From NCBI GenBank assembly GCA_038030265.1, contig CM075941.1, positions 37,510,164-37,574,163 of the forward strand: DNA of 64,000 nt, given 5' to 3'. The stretch is from Corythucha ciliata (taxonomy: Eukaryota > Arthropoda > Insecta > Hemiptera > Tingidae). Of the stretch, positions 11,275 to 22,039 are shown one piece after another. The notes below the pieces were generated by a model. The model did not search any database, was not told where the DNA came from, and saw nothing but the letters and a program-made list of their open reading frames with translations. The translations under genes and the position numbers were made by a program. The stretch's first letter is position 1. Each line of letters starts with the position of its first letter.

Positions 11275-12864
11275 TAAACGTTCTAAAAATTGCAAGTTTA
11301 TGACATTAATTTCCGCATAATTGTAAGTTCCGGGTCTTTTATTTTAGTGGTCGTGGAACCTCCGAGCTCAAAATATCCGATATAGCAATTTTTGGGGCTA
11401 AAGATTTGTGAAATCGCTATTTTATGGTCTTTATTTCCGCATAATTGCAAGTTTCAGGGCCTTTTATAAATATCATCCGGGCTAGACGTCTATGACAGCG
11501 CCCCAAGTCTGACGAATAGCTACAAAATTGCAACATTTTGGAACTAAATATCCGTGAAATTGGATGTTTCCTGTTTGAACATTCGCAAAATCACTAGTTT
11601 ACGGTCTTTATATGCACGAAATTGAAAGTTGAATGGCGAGTTTCGAGGCATAATATCCGGCGTGAAATGCAAGACGGGACTAAATAGTCGCTTTTATAAT
11701 TTTCCCTTTAATGGCCGTCGAACCAACCCAGGCCAGCCGGGTCCGAAAGCGTCCAAGGCTTGCAAATATTGCCACAAAATTACGCGCTCAAAGTTTCAGG
11801 AATAGCCGAAAAATTGCAACATTTTGGAGATAAATAATCGCGATTTTTCAAATTCAAGTGACATTTATTTGCACATTCAGACAAAAAACCATATTGGCAG
11901 CTGCCCAAAGTAAGACTTGAGGCGGGAGCTGGAAATTGGAAGTTTCGTGGCCGAGTATTGGTGAAATTGCAGGTTTCGGGAATCTTCATACACGAAATTT
12001 CAAGTTTCTGGCCATTATTTTCGAAGAATTAAGTTTTTTGGGGTTTCTTTTCAGTGATCGCAGAGCCCGGTCTATAGCAGACTACAGCAGCATACAAAGT
12101 CTGGCGAATAGCAGCGAAATGCATAATTTATGAGCTAGGTATTAAATATCTGTGAAATAGGAAGTTTCTTGACTGAATCTTCGTCGCGATAATCCAAGTT
12201 TTGGAGCATTACTCAAGCGAAATTTGCAGCAGTTTCGGGGCATTGCTCATGCAAAATTCTCAGATTCGGGGCATTGCTCACGCGAAATTTGCAGTTTATG
12301 GTCTATATTTTCGCGAAATAGCCAGCTTCCGAGGGCAGTTTCTTCTTAGTGGGCGCAGACTCTGGACAATAGCCTGACGAATAGCCGTGTAATTGCAACA
12401 TTGCGAACAAAATATTTGACTTTCAAATTTGAGTGAAATTACAAGTTTCCTGGTTGAATATTCACAATAATCGACAGTTTCGGGTCTTAGTTTGAGCGAA
12501 ATTTCAAGCTTAAGGTCTCATATTTCGGCAAAATTGCAAGTTTTGAGATTTTCTTTTTAGTGGCCGCGTGGACCCCAGTCCAGCTCCAGCAATCATCTTG
12601 ATGAATTGCAGCAAAATTACATCACTCGGAGCTATTATTAAATTAGTAAATTTGCAAGTTTTGGGGCTAAATATCTGCGAAATTGCTGAAATTGCAATTG
12701 TTTTTGTGGGCGCAGATAGTTCATACAATTTTTATTCATCATTTTTATACCATAGAACGTAAAATGTAGAAACCTTAAATGTTTTATTTCATTTCATTTA
12801 TGACAAAAATGCACTATTTTCAATATTAAAATCCCATTCTAGCAGGGAAAAGGGAAACATTAAT

Positions 12865-12991
12865 GGCGTTTTCCATTCAATGCAATACACTAGTGAGGTG
12901 TAAGTTTTTCCACCCGTCCTATCTGAATTGAAACATGTTTATGGAAAGGACGCGGCACTACACTTGTGTAGTGTGTTGAATGGAAATTGCT
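12865..12991. mobile_element. Foldback element F5
   Basis: Left arm TTTTCCATTCAATGCAATAC and right arm GTGTTGAATGGAAATTGC pair, with inner ACTAGTGAGGTGTA against TACACTTGTGTAGT. No coding capacity. Target duplication not resolved. Confidence 0.65.
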
Positions 12992-14621
12992 ATGAGACTA
13001 CACAGGTACGATGTCGAATTACTTGTCTCCTCTCAAACACATTTTACTTAGCCTTTCATTCGGCCTGGGCTTACTATTTCCCGCAAGGGAACAGTTTGTA
13101 AAGAACTTGATTTTGTTAAGTCATACTTGGTATCGTTAATGAATTATTTAATTGTAATTGTGAAGAAGAGTGAACGTTGGTATCACAAGAAAGTAGTTTG
13201 GACTATTCGTACCTTTCATAAATACACTAGCGCTCATGTGGCGGCTATAGGTGAAACGACCATTTGGGGTACCCTTCAATTTTCAATTGGGGTTTACTTC
13301 AATAATTCTCTTTCTAATTCTGATTCTCACCATCACAATAATCAAAACAAAGCAGGAGACACCGGTCGTTGGTCAGACGTTAGTTCATCTTAGCTCGGCA
13401 AGAGCACTGCTGCATTTATGATAGATGTCAATAATATTATAATACAATATAATATAAGTTTGGACTCATGTCAGATGGGAGGAGATGGAAATACAAAAAA
13501 TATAAGAACATACAATGATTACAGTTCGTCTTATATTAAAACATTTTATTTTCCTCGCTTGTTTCTTCCAGGTTTGGGTGACCAGTATGATTTTTTCCCG
13601 AAAAGCTCTCCGAGCCGACTGATTACTGCATAGCCACTGGAACGTACACTACATCTAATATATTGTTACAAGTAAATACGAAGACGTGACGAAATCAGCA
13701 CGGCAATTTTCAGTTAACTGAACCGTATCGTATTAGAAAGTAATTTATCATTATTTAACTTTAATAAGGCATGTATCTCCTTGAAAAGCTTTTAAAAATC
13801 TTTATCAGATTCCTCTGTTCTGTTCTGTTTAGCGCTATGTAATTAGTACAACTTTTTTTTACAAAACAGAATGATGAGGCTAGGGGTTATTTGGTTATTA
13901 CTTCCCAGAATAATTTTAAAAATCGTACGCACTCCTGTCATAGAGGGAATTCCGTATACGGAGGCTTCAGCCCTGGAACAAAAAAGTATATTATGATAAT
14001 ATCGTGGACTGAGCAAGGCCAGGATCCCATTCATCTTTAGCACTCTGAAAGCCTGTTCATCACCTCTTTTAAGCATCTATAAGATTAACTCATTTTTAAA
14101 AATGCGGACTCAAGACGCCTAGTGCGTGATTCGTCAGTTAAGAACATAATGGATGGACTAAAACATGAAGTCGTGGAATCTAAATTAGTCGTCACGGTCA
14201 ATTTATTATTTTATGATTAACGATTTAGAAGGAATATACCATTTTAAGTTATTTCATATAATTAAAGGCAAACAAAATGGACATTTTTATACAGGAGAAT
14301 ATACCCGCTATGTCTAGTTTTAACGTATAGAGTAAGGATTAACTATAATAAACTAGAATAAAGGATTAACAACAAAAACCCCAACTAAATTGATTATTAA
14401 CAAACCAATACTTTGTAGGTGATATTTTGCATTTCATTGAGTTTTCATTTTTGGTAATGTTACTAAACAATAAGATATTATTATTATTATTATGAGTAAA
14501 CCTTATATTCTATTAACAACATTACGAAAACGCGTCTTTCTTTAGTATTTCATTTCCATGTGCAGTGTTAGGTTAGGGAGTTGAGTACCTATTTGCTTAT
14601 TTCGATTCAAAACTGATGACT
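12992..14621. other. Intergenic; one possible terminal exon only
   Basis: Open frames at 13127-13393 and 13418-13633 have no recognisable domain. The only gene-like signal is a pyrimidine-rich acceptor at 13561-13571 followed by 62 bases ending in TAG. The phrase TAGTTCATCTTAGCTC near 13381 recurs at 23584 and, inverted, at 57469, so part of this stretch is repeat-derived. The rest holds nothing I can support. Confidence 0.35.
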
Positions 14622-14742
14622 AAAGGCCCGTTGTTTGGTGACTATGCAACCAAGCAAATGTATTTCCTCGCAAAATGAAGCATTTTGATAGGTTGTATAG
14701 ACACCACACAATGAAAACATAGAGCTTGTGAACGGACCTTTA
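14622..14742. mobile_element. Foldback element F6, family of F12
   Basis: Starts TAAAGGCCCGTTG and ends AGCTTGTGAACGGACCTTTA. The middle (CTCGCAAAATGAAGCATTTTGATAGG) is nearly that of F12 at 23875-24010. The left arm has a short deletion relative to F12. Confidence 0.8.
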
Positions 14743-14754
14743 CTAATTAGAACG

Positions 14755-14818
14755 ACCGATTTGAAACCGTTTAAGCAAATACGTACTCAGCTTGACGTCT
14801 ATGAATATACGGCCCTTA
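14755..14818. repeat. Half-copy of a foldback element
   Basis: ACCGATTTGAAACCG, TTAAGCAAATACG and GAATATACGGCCC are shared with 62990-63053. The core ACTCAGCTTGA is shared with F4 at 11166-11274. Only one arm is present. Confidence 0.65.
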
Positions 14819-15253
14819 GTCCCCATAATATCAAAGTTAGACATTTTAATCAATAAAATAATTTTAAATTCTGTGTCATAACTTTAGAGCAGGAATTGAT
14901 TTTCGGGCCCATTTTAGAGCAAACTCGCTTAACACTAGGCGTCCTAAAACTATCTCACATATCGAAGGTCTTAAAATTGAAAATGAATCTCATCATAACA
15001 GCATATATTTTATGCATCCCTTCATGCCTCGGACCTTCTGCTTATTACAAAGGTGGTTCAATTACCTTATTAGGACAAATTTTATTTACCTTATAAAAAA
15101 TAAGCAAATGAAATAAAATAAAACTTATTACTTGCTGAACGCACACAGCGTTAGTAGTGCTTATATGTCTAATAAATATTTAACAATAAAGTTGGTGTTT
15201 CGATAATATAAACCCCAAATGCATCGGTAGAAATTGTTAAAATAGAGAGAAAT
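14819..15253. other. No feature recognised
   Basis: AT-rich sequence between the half foldback and the direct repeat flanking the LINE. I see no exon-like or repeat structure. Confidence 0.35.
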
Positions 15254-15362
15254 TCTCTCTCTTAAAATAGAGAGAGTTTCTATACCGTAATCCAGACACC
15301 AGCGCGAATTTGTGTGTCGTAAAACAAAAGCTATAAGGCAGAATGACATGTTTTAGGTCTAC
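15254..15362 (+). repeat. Left 108-bp direct repeat flanking the LINE
   Basis: Matches 19609-19717 over about 108 bases with only a handful of differences (for example CGTAAAAC against CGCAAAAC, and AAAGCTATAAGG against AAAAATATAAGG). It abuts the 5' end of the LINE sequence; the partner abuts its poly-A tail. It is either an unusually long target-site duplication or an older duplication into which the LINE inserted. Confidence 0.85.
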
Positions 15363-15364
15363 TG

Positions 15365-15529
15365 ACTCCCCCCCATTACCCCCAAAACAGACCTCACCCC
15401 ACCATCGAACTCCCAAAACCAAAAGGAAAAAAGGTTGACCGAAAGGCAAACCGCAACGCTCACCAGCGACCACGCCCTCGCAATCTGAGTGCGAGGAGCA
15501 AATGGAAACTAAAACAAGCCAACCGGTAG
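15365..15529 (+). pseudogene. C-terminal tail of LINE ORF1 (gag-like)
   Basis: A 54-codon open frame runs from the truncation point to TAG at 15527-15529. It is rich in Pro, Lys, Arg and Gln, the composition expected for the basic end of an ORF1 nucleic-acid-binding protein. It overlaps the open part of ORF2 by a few bases in another frame, a common ORF1/ORF2 arrangement. No CCHC knuckle remains. Confidence 0.5.
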
Positions 15530-18500
15530 GCCCAACAACATCATCCAGTGGAACATTCGAAGAGTTTACGTTCATGTCGATGAACTTCGACAACTAGTGA
15601 TAGAGCATGACCCCCTGTCAATTGCCCTCCAAGAGACACATTTTCGTCCTAACCAATCTTACCGAATTCCTGGCTACACTGTCTTCCATGAAGAACCCTC
15701 AGACCCGAACGCTCGCCTTCGTCACGGAGGAGTCGCCCTGTACATTAAACAATACCTTAACCCTACCCATATTGATTTACAATCCCCCCTAAAAATAGTT
15801 GCCGCCACAATCCACTACCCTACCAGAACTACCATCTGCTCCCTCTATCTTCCCGATAACAGCTGGTCTTGCGTTCGTTCTCTACCACAACCAGTTCTGA
15901 TTCTCGCAGATATCAATGCTCACCATCCTTCCTGGGGTTCTGACCATCCCATTCGTCGAGGACAAGACTTTCACTCAATCATCGAAAACATACCTCTCAT
16001 TCTTCTCAATGACGGGACGCCTACCCATTTCGTCGCTAGCTCGGGCCGCTTCACTTCAATAGACGTCTCCCTTACCACCCCTTCTCTAACGACCTCCTTA
16101 GCATGGTCAGTTACTAACGATTTACGCCATTCAGACCACTTCCCAATTTTAATATACTTCAATTCAACCCGCTGAGTTCCGCAATGCCCTCCCAAATGGA
16201 AATTCGCCAACGTTGATTGGGAGCACTACAACTCACTACCACACTTCCCTCCGCTCACTGACGACTGTAATCAAAACGTTCTAAATTATACACAAATACT
16301 ACATTCAGCCGCTTCCACGTGTATCGATAAATCACACCATTCTTCATCCCACCCTAATGTTCCCTGGTGGAACAATGAAATCAAGGCCATTAATAAACTA
16401 AAAAAGAACGCGCTTAACAGACTGAAAAGAACCTACTCCCTCGACAACCTCATCACTTTCAAAAAACTTCGTGCACAAGAACGTCGCCTAAAACAGGACG
16501 CTAAAATCCAATCGTGGGAAAAATACCTCTCTGGTATATCAACATCGGCTAGTGCTCGCGACGTCTGGGCCAAAGTCAGGGCTCTAAAAGGCAAACCCTT
16601 AAACACTATCGCCCCCGTTCTTCTAACACCCGATGGTTCCAAAGTAAAAACCCCAGAATCCATGGCCGAATGCTTCTCCAAATTCTTCGCACAGCAATCT
16701 GCTACTGAGACCTATGACCCCACATTTCAAACCTTCAAACGCAACACGGAAATAACGTATCCCATCAACTTTTTCACTAACGACAACCTTGAGTACAACG
16801 TCCATTTCACACCCACTGAACTCTCTCAAATCTTAACTCAACTTCAAAATAACAAAGCACCAGGCCTTGATGACCTTCCTAACGAAATCTTCAAAAATCT
16901 CTCTCCAACTAATAAATCAAAATTACTAGAACTCTACAACCACCTCTGGTCCCATGGATCATACCCATCCTCTTGGAAATGCTCGGTGGTAATAGCTGTA
17001 CCAAAATCTGGCAAAAACACCCTGAGTGTCATTAACTACAGACCCATCTCTTTGACCTCCTGTATGGGAAAGATCTATGAATCCCTAGTCTCCTTTCGTC
17101 TAAAATCATATCTACAAAATTACAACCTTTTATATCCATTCCAAACTGGGTTCCGCTCAAATCACTCCATTATAGACAACCTGGCGAATCTCGAAAACAC
17201 TATCCAAAATTCCTTCTTTCACCGCGAACATACTACAGCCATATTTTTCGACATTAAAAGCGCCTTTGACCGCGTCTGGAGGTATGGTGCCCTTCACCTG
17301 CTTCATGACTGGGGACTCCGAGGCAGCCTGCCACTGGTTCTACATGACTTCTTGGAGGAGAGATCATTCCACACCCGCGTTGGTTCTGTCCTGTCAAACG
17401 CTTACTCCCAAGAGAACGGAGTCCCTCAGGGCTCCGTTGTTAGTATACCCCTGTTCCTCGCCGCAATATTGATCCCAGCTTTCAAATCTCATTTTAAGCA
17501 GACGATCTAGCAATTTATAAAACTTATCCAGCGAACTCTACAACTCAAGACCTCAACAGTTTCCAAACAGCAATTGACACTCTCGTTTCCAATGCAGCCC
17601 ACCGAGGCTCAACCTTTTCACCAGCCAAGACTGTGGCTATGCATTTTTGCCATCTCAGACGCCCTCAAAACCCTCCCCAACTTTTGCTAAACAATTTACC
17701 GATCCCTTACGTTTCCCAGCACAAATTTGTAGGCCTAATTTTCGATGAAAACCTCACCTGGAAACCACACCTCCAAGACCTATGTAATAGATGCCATGCT
17801 GACATGAGGGTCATCGCCGGTCACCGCTACGCGACCTGTAGTGCGATGATCCTGAAGATCCTCGCTGCACTCATCCTATCAAAAATAGATTTTGCCAGTA
17901 CCATCTACGCTTCCGCGAGGCGATCGTGGCTGCTGCCACTAGAACGTGTTTACAATCAGGCATTACGTATCGCGTTGGGAGCTTATCGAACAAGCCCGAT
18001 TGACACGCTCTACGCTTTATCTTCACAATCGACCTTACCACAGCGCCGCAATCAACTTCTCCTCAATTACGAAATATCCCTTAAATCCAAACCCAACCAC
18101 TTCTTACACCAGTCCTTAGATGACGGCAATTATGACGCGTCCTTTCTTCGCTGTCTCTCATGCACTAGGCCCTTCCCTATTCGCTCCCGCGAACTGTGCA
18201 CCAAAATTCGTCTAGAACAGTACCCCCCCCCCTACACCATTGACCTCTGTCCATATTTCCCCTGGTTATTCCCTGACATTTCCGTTGACCTTTCTTTGCA
18301 GACCCAAAACAAACAAAATTTAAATCTCCGCGAAATTTCCCAATTGTTCTTACACTTTCGAGCCACCCACAGTGATTACACACTAGTCTACACGGACGCC
18401 TCCAAAAGTGACCGAGGAGTTGGTTGTGCCTATCACGTGGAAGGCCAAACCTACAGATCATTCCCTTTACACAAAATTACAAGTATTTTCACAGAGGAAC

Positions 18501-19121
18501 TCCAGGCTATTATGTTCGCTCTAAAATTTTGTCTCGAAACAAGTCATGAAACCCACTTCTACATCATCACTGATTCCTAAAGTTCCCTTAAAGCACTCCA
18601 AAACAAGTTCTCCGACAACCTCATAATAAAACAGGCGTATATTCTACAACACCTTTTATCAAACGACTCCAAAAGTATACGCTTTAAATGGGTCCCAAGT
18701 CATTTTGGTATAGTTGGTAACGAGACAGTGGACAATCTCGCAAAGGCTGCCTGCTCAATCGATACGTCCTCTCTTACCGATCTCCCCCCCCCGTCACCTT
18801 CACGGACTACAAAACTTATGCCAAACAGAAACCTTGGGAGATAGAAGAACACAAATGGACCTACAGTTCCACCCTCCTCCGACAGGTCTTCCCACGTCTG
18901 GCAGCGATGAAAGACTTATACACCCATCAAGCATCAAATCTATCACGAAAAGAAAGTGTTTTATACACGCGCCTATGTATTGGTTATACGGGTCTGACCC
19001 ATACTTACCATCTTCTCCGACGGAACCGACCCCTCTGCGACACTTGTGATGTGATGTGACCTTTAACTTCTGTGTAGTCAAAATATGTACTTGAACGTCC
19101 AACTCTTGAAAACATTCGAAC
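15513..19121 (+). pseudogene. LINE ORF2: endonuclease, reverse transcriptase, RNase H (broken)
   Basis: Endonuclease (15513-16175): QWNIR start, ALQETHF, LADINAHHPSWGS and LRHSDHFPI are all visible. The frame stops at TGA 16173-16175 but continues in frame to 17510. RT (16176 onward): NYRPISLTS, FQTGFRSNHS, FFDIKSAFDRVW, GVPQGSV. A frameshift lies between about 17450 and 17497, and the codon before ADD (17498) is TAA, so the catalytic YADD box is destroyed. The frame then runs to 18580 with the RNase H signatures YTDASK, TEELQAI and ITDS, then an in-frame TAA, WVPSHFGIVGNE, and another shift in a C-run near 18786-18795. The C-terminus shows CDTCD and VLERPTLENIR. At least five lesions; non-functional. 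Confidence 0.9.
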
Positions 19122-19134
19122 ATTACCTTATATA

Positions 19135-19429
19135 ATAATAATAATAATAATTAGTGGGCGCCGGGTTTCGAACCCGGCAGGCGCCAAAGCCTCCTTTGGG
19201 CTCATACGCCGTACCCTGATCCAACCGTGTACTTCACACCCGTACTACGCGGGCGTTTCGGTCGGTGCGCGGTTTGTTTGCACAGCGCCGGGAACGCCCA
19301 CACGAAGCCGAGTGTGCTGTGTCACAGTTCACCGCTGCCTTATAGTGAAATGGGCAATTGCTAGATTCGAACCCAGGCCCGCTGGGTTGCGAAGCGAGTA
19401 TGGTATCCATTACACCACCGAGGCGCGCC
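19135..19429 (-). mobile_element. tRNA-derived SINE with 13-bp target duplication
   Basis: Reading on the minus strand from 19429, there is a tRNA-like head with an A box TGGTGTAATGG (19407-19417) and a B box GGTTCGAATCT (19363-19373), so it could carry a pol III promoter. The body ends with a second T-arm-like palindrome CCGGGTTTCGAACCCGG (19161-19177) and an ATT-repeat tail. ATTACCTTATATA flanks both sides (19122-19134 and 19430-19442). It interrupts the 3' end of the LINE coding region, so it is younger than the LINE. Confidence 0.9.
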
Positions 19430-19608
19430 ATTACCTTATATACTTTTCTGCATTTCTATAACTCTAGGACGGGCCAATGACCTAAGCAGTCGACGCCCAG
19501 GGTGGGGGGAGGATTAGCCGGTAGTCTGCCATTCGGCAGGAGTCCGGCACTCTGTGCGTAAAGGCATTTCCACCTCCCTGCTCCAAAAAAAAAAAAAAAA
19601 AAAAAAAA

Positions 19609-19717
19609 TCCCTCTCTTAAAATAGAGAGAGTTTCTATACCGTAATCCAGACACCAGCGCGAATTTGTGTGTCGCAAAACAAAAAATATAAGGCAGAATG
19701 ACATGTTTTAGGTCTAC
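19609..19717 (+). repeat. Right 108-bp direct repeat flanking the LINE
   Basis: Begins directly after the LINE poly-A tail and ends with GGTCTAC, like its partner at 15254-15362. See that entry. Confidence 0.85.
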
Positions 19718-20272
19718 CGACGATTTTTAGTTATGACTATTGCTTTCTTGGCTGAATATTTAGTACATGTCTTCAGATCTGAGAGCGGGTATAGTTATTT
19801 GCAAGGGCTGAATTGTTCGTGTTAGAAATTAAAAACTAGACCGTTGGGCTATATATAAGATCGACCATGCCGATTGGTATTATATTGTAGACTGAATTGA
19901 AAGATTTGCAGAGAAATCTTAAGTTTCTCGGGTGTCAAATTTCAGGTTTAGATATACATCAAAGAGATTTCTACGCATCGCACAAAAGGTGATTTTATAG
20001 GATAAAATAGAATCAACAGTTGGTGTCATAAACATCCCTACCGCGTACCGCCAAGTGGTCCACAACGGTCATGTTTCAGCCTTGACCATATGGGCATGGG
20101 GCTTGGGCAAGGCTGTCGGGGAGTGGGGAGGGGTGGGAATATCCAGGACTCACATGTGTCTGGCCACTTCACGGTCGTCCTGTCCCGCCAGTTAAATCCT
20201 GGTGTTAAATGTGAGCAATACTTTGACGTTTTCCCTACACGTTCATGTATATGTATTGTGCCTCCCATCAAA
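19718..20272. other. No gene recognised; isolated TATA-like site
   Basis: CTATATATAAG occurs near 19848-19858, but no coding exon follows that I can frame. The ATG shortly after it opens only a few codons. Nothing else stands out. Confidence 0.3.
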
Positions 20273-20343
20273 ACTACCCATACACGTTCAATTTTATTGT
20301 ACAACCCCTATATTGCGCAATATTTATTGTACGTGTATGAGCC
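20273..20343. mobile_element. Short foldback F8, family of F17
   Basis: CCCATACACGTTCAATTTTA faces TATTTATTGTACGTGTATGAG, with TTGCGCAATA at the centre. The end and core words are those of the longer element at 49487-49682. Confidence 0.6.
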
Positions 20344-20386
20344 GCTTTACGAGGCATCAAGCCAGGGCGGGAAAAAACACAGTCCT

Positions 20387-20518
20387 GAGGCCCTATTCAG
20401 GAACGTCGGCGAAAATGCCGCAAGTGTGGTTGCTATGGCGGGATAATATGTTATTTCTTATTCGGAGTCCTTGGATCCCGCTTGCCGTATTTTTTCCCGA
20501 CTGTTCAGAATAAGGCCC
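20387..20518. mobile_element. Foldback element F9 (AGGCCCTATTC ends)
   Basis: AGGCCCTATTCAGGAACGTC on the left pairs with GACTGTTCAGAATAAGGCC on the right. Inner GCCGCAAG faces CTTGCCG. Arms are about 37 bases, imperfect. Confidence 0.75.
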
Positions 20519-21360
20519 CAGGTGTCATAAACATAAAAGCGTTCTTTTTTAACCGTGCTTGCGTATGAATACTCCGGGTTCCGTTTATGGAGAGTCAAGT
20601 CACTCGTTTTATCTGAAGAGCTGGCAATAAGAATTTAGTTTTGAAGCCAAATCGTCAGGTTGTGGGGAAAATTACGAGTTTCTGACGAAAAAAGTATATT
20701 TATAGTTAAGAATTACACACCTCAGAGACATTTATTCGATTTTGGGGTATATGTATTACAGGTTTAAAAAAAAATGATTCTTGGGGTGCACGAGACCGAG
20801 ACGAGACTTCAGTGGTCTCGGTCTCGGTTCTGAAAAGTCGGTATCGGTCTCGTATAAAGTCTCCGTATCATTCTCGAAAGGTTAAAAGTTGAAAGTCGAA
20901 AAGTTAAAACTCCCCGCCGCCATTGGCCCACACAAGAAAGGTAAGCGATCTGACAGGCGAGCTGCACGGTTGATGGGGAGCGAGGTGCGGATAACCAGGT
21001 ACTGCACGCTTTGGGCCACTTCCAGTCGTGCAATACCGGGGCCCCGGCCATGAGCAAGAGCCACCACAGATGGCTTCAAGTTGGGGCATGATGAGAAACG
21101 CAGACCTGGTCTCGAAAAGTAAAAAGATCTGATCTGAGGGCTTTGTGTTTAAAATGTTAGCGTAACTATCTACGGATATACACGGTCAACTGCAGCAGAG
21201 TTTGTATGGATATACCGACCGCGGGAAAATACAACAATCAAGAATCAACCAGGATCTATCGTGTTCAGAATAGTATGGAAGGCTTAATTTTTTCTTAATC
21301 TTTCTCTTCCCTCATACTTTGGTCTTCGGCTCTCAGATTCTGCAACAGGGACAGTTTTTT
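20519..21360. other. No gene; GGTCTCGGTCTCG inverted repeat
   Basis: GAGACCGAGA (about 20790) and TCTCGGTCTC (about 20815) form a short hairpin in low-complexity sequence. Overlapping minus-strand open frames at 20809-21089 show no domain. The 8 bases before 21361 (AGTTTTTT) are the left target-site copy of the next element. Confidence 0.35.
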
Positions 21361-21700
21361 CAGTGGCGTAAGTAGGAATTTGTCCTGAGAAAATGACCAT
21401 AAAAATCTCTCAGTTAAGGAGGATTTTGGAGGAAATGTACAAAATTTATAAATGGATGAAACCGCGGATCGTGGGGTCTGAAGTCCAAGGAAGCGGCTCG
21501 ACGTACGCGGACGTTGTCGGGCCGCTCGGAGTCGAGAAAATCGGCTAAACCTAAGTTCAACGTGAAATGCGCTCATTTTTAGAGATTTCATGGGGCACTG
21601 ACAGCTCCTTTAGAGCGTTCGTATACTATAGTGCCCCTTCGTTTGTTACACATGTAGCTCTGGGGGGGGGGGGCATTTCCCCCTCGTACCTTCGCCCCTG
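21361..21700. mobile_element. Short hAT-like MITE, relative of 5071-7245
   Basis: Ends CAGTGGCGTAAGTAGG and ACCTTCGCCCCTG. Flanks AGTTTTTT (21353-21360) and AGTTTGTG (21701-21708) agree at 6 of 8. The left 25 bases (with GAATTTGTCCTGAG) and the right 230 bases (GGGTCTGAAGTCCAAGG, AACCTAAGTTCAACGTGAAA, poly-G, GTACC) match the ends of the long element at 5-7.2 kb. The minisatellite interior is absent. Confidence 0.8.
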
Positions 21701-22039
21701 AGTTTGTGATCGTCAGATTTTCTGATGCGGCATACAATACTAAAAACCAGTAGCGTATACTACGTAAGTGGCGAGGAGGCGGGCCACCCCAGGGGGGCAA
21801 GTATGAAGCATGAAGTAACACGGTTGGTAGCCACGTGGCAACCATTTTAAATGTAATAGGATAACGCCGTGTTAAAATTATAACACGGCATCCTTCGTAC
21901 TTACCTCCCTGGCCACTCTTCATAGCGCGCCCGCGAAAAGCTTAAAGATGGGAAATAATTATAGGATTTCTAAAGTTTTATGTTTCTGGACGCATAAGAA
22001 GATGACACGGAGACTTGTTATCCGGACAAAACGCTTATA

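Larger units (their letters stand above)
10300..12760 (+). repeat. Degenerate minisatellite block M3 (AAATTGCAAGTTTCGGG type)
   Basis: The words AAATTGCAAGTTTCGGG, GGGGCTAAATATC and GCGAAATT recur every 30-45 bases over about 2.4 kb, strongly diverged. Two foldback elements (10938-11074, 11166-11274) interrupt it. Small pieces of the same type occur at 35.04-35.11 kb and 43.6-43.7 kb. The short open frames inside are not genes. Confidence 0.8.
15363..19608 (+). mobile_element. Decayed non-LTR retrotransposon (I/R1-like group with RNase H)
   Basis: The order is the tail of a basic Pro-rich ORF1, an overlapping ORF2 with endonuclease, reverse transcriptase and RNase H domains, a Cys-containing C-terminal segment, a 3' UTR with GGCCAATGACCTAAGCAG, and a poly-A tail at 19585-19608 (24 A). 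It is 5'-truncated inside ORF1. ORF2 has stops and frameshifts, so the copy is dead. A tRNA-derived SINE has inserted at 19135-19429. The combined EN-RT-RNase H layout is known from the I superclade of LINEs (I, R1, Loa, Outcast); I cannot choose among them by eye. Confidence 0.9.

Noticed and set aside
15237..15593. Minus-strand 118-codon frame overlapping the LINE start
   Set aside because: Shadow of LINE ORF1 and the flanking direct repeat on the other strand.
18177..19123. Minus-strand frames of 94 and 107 codons
   Set aside because: Antisense shadows of the RNase H region of the LINE.
20790..20830. GGTCTCGGTCTCG hairpin as a regulatory site
   Set aside because: Short low-complexity palindrome with no associated gene or promoter.
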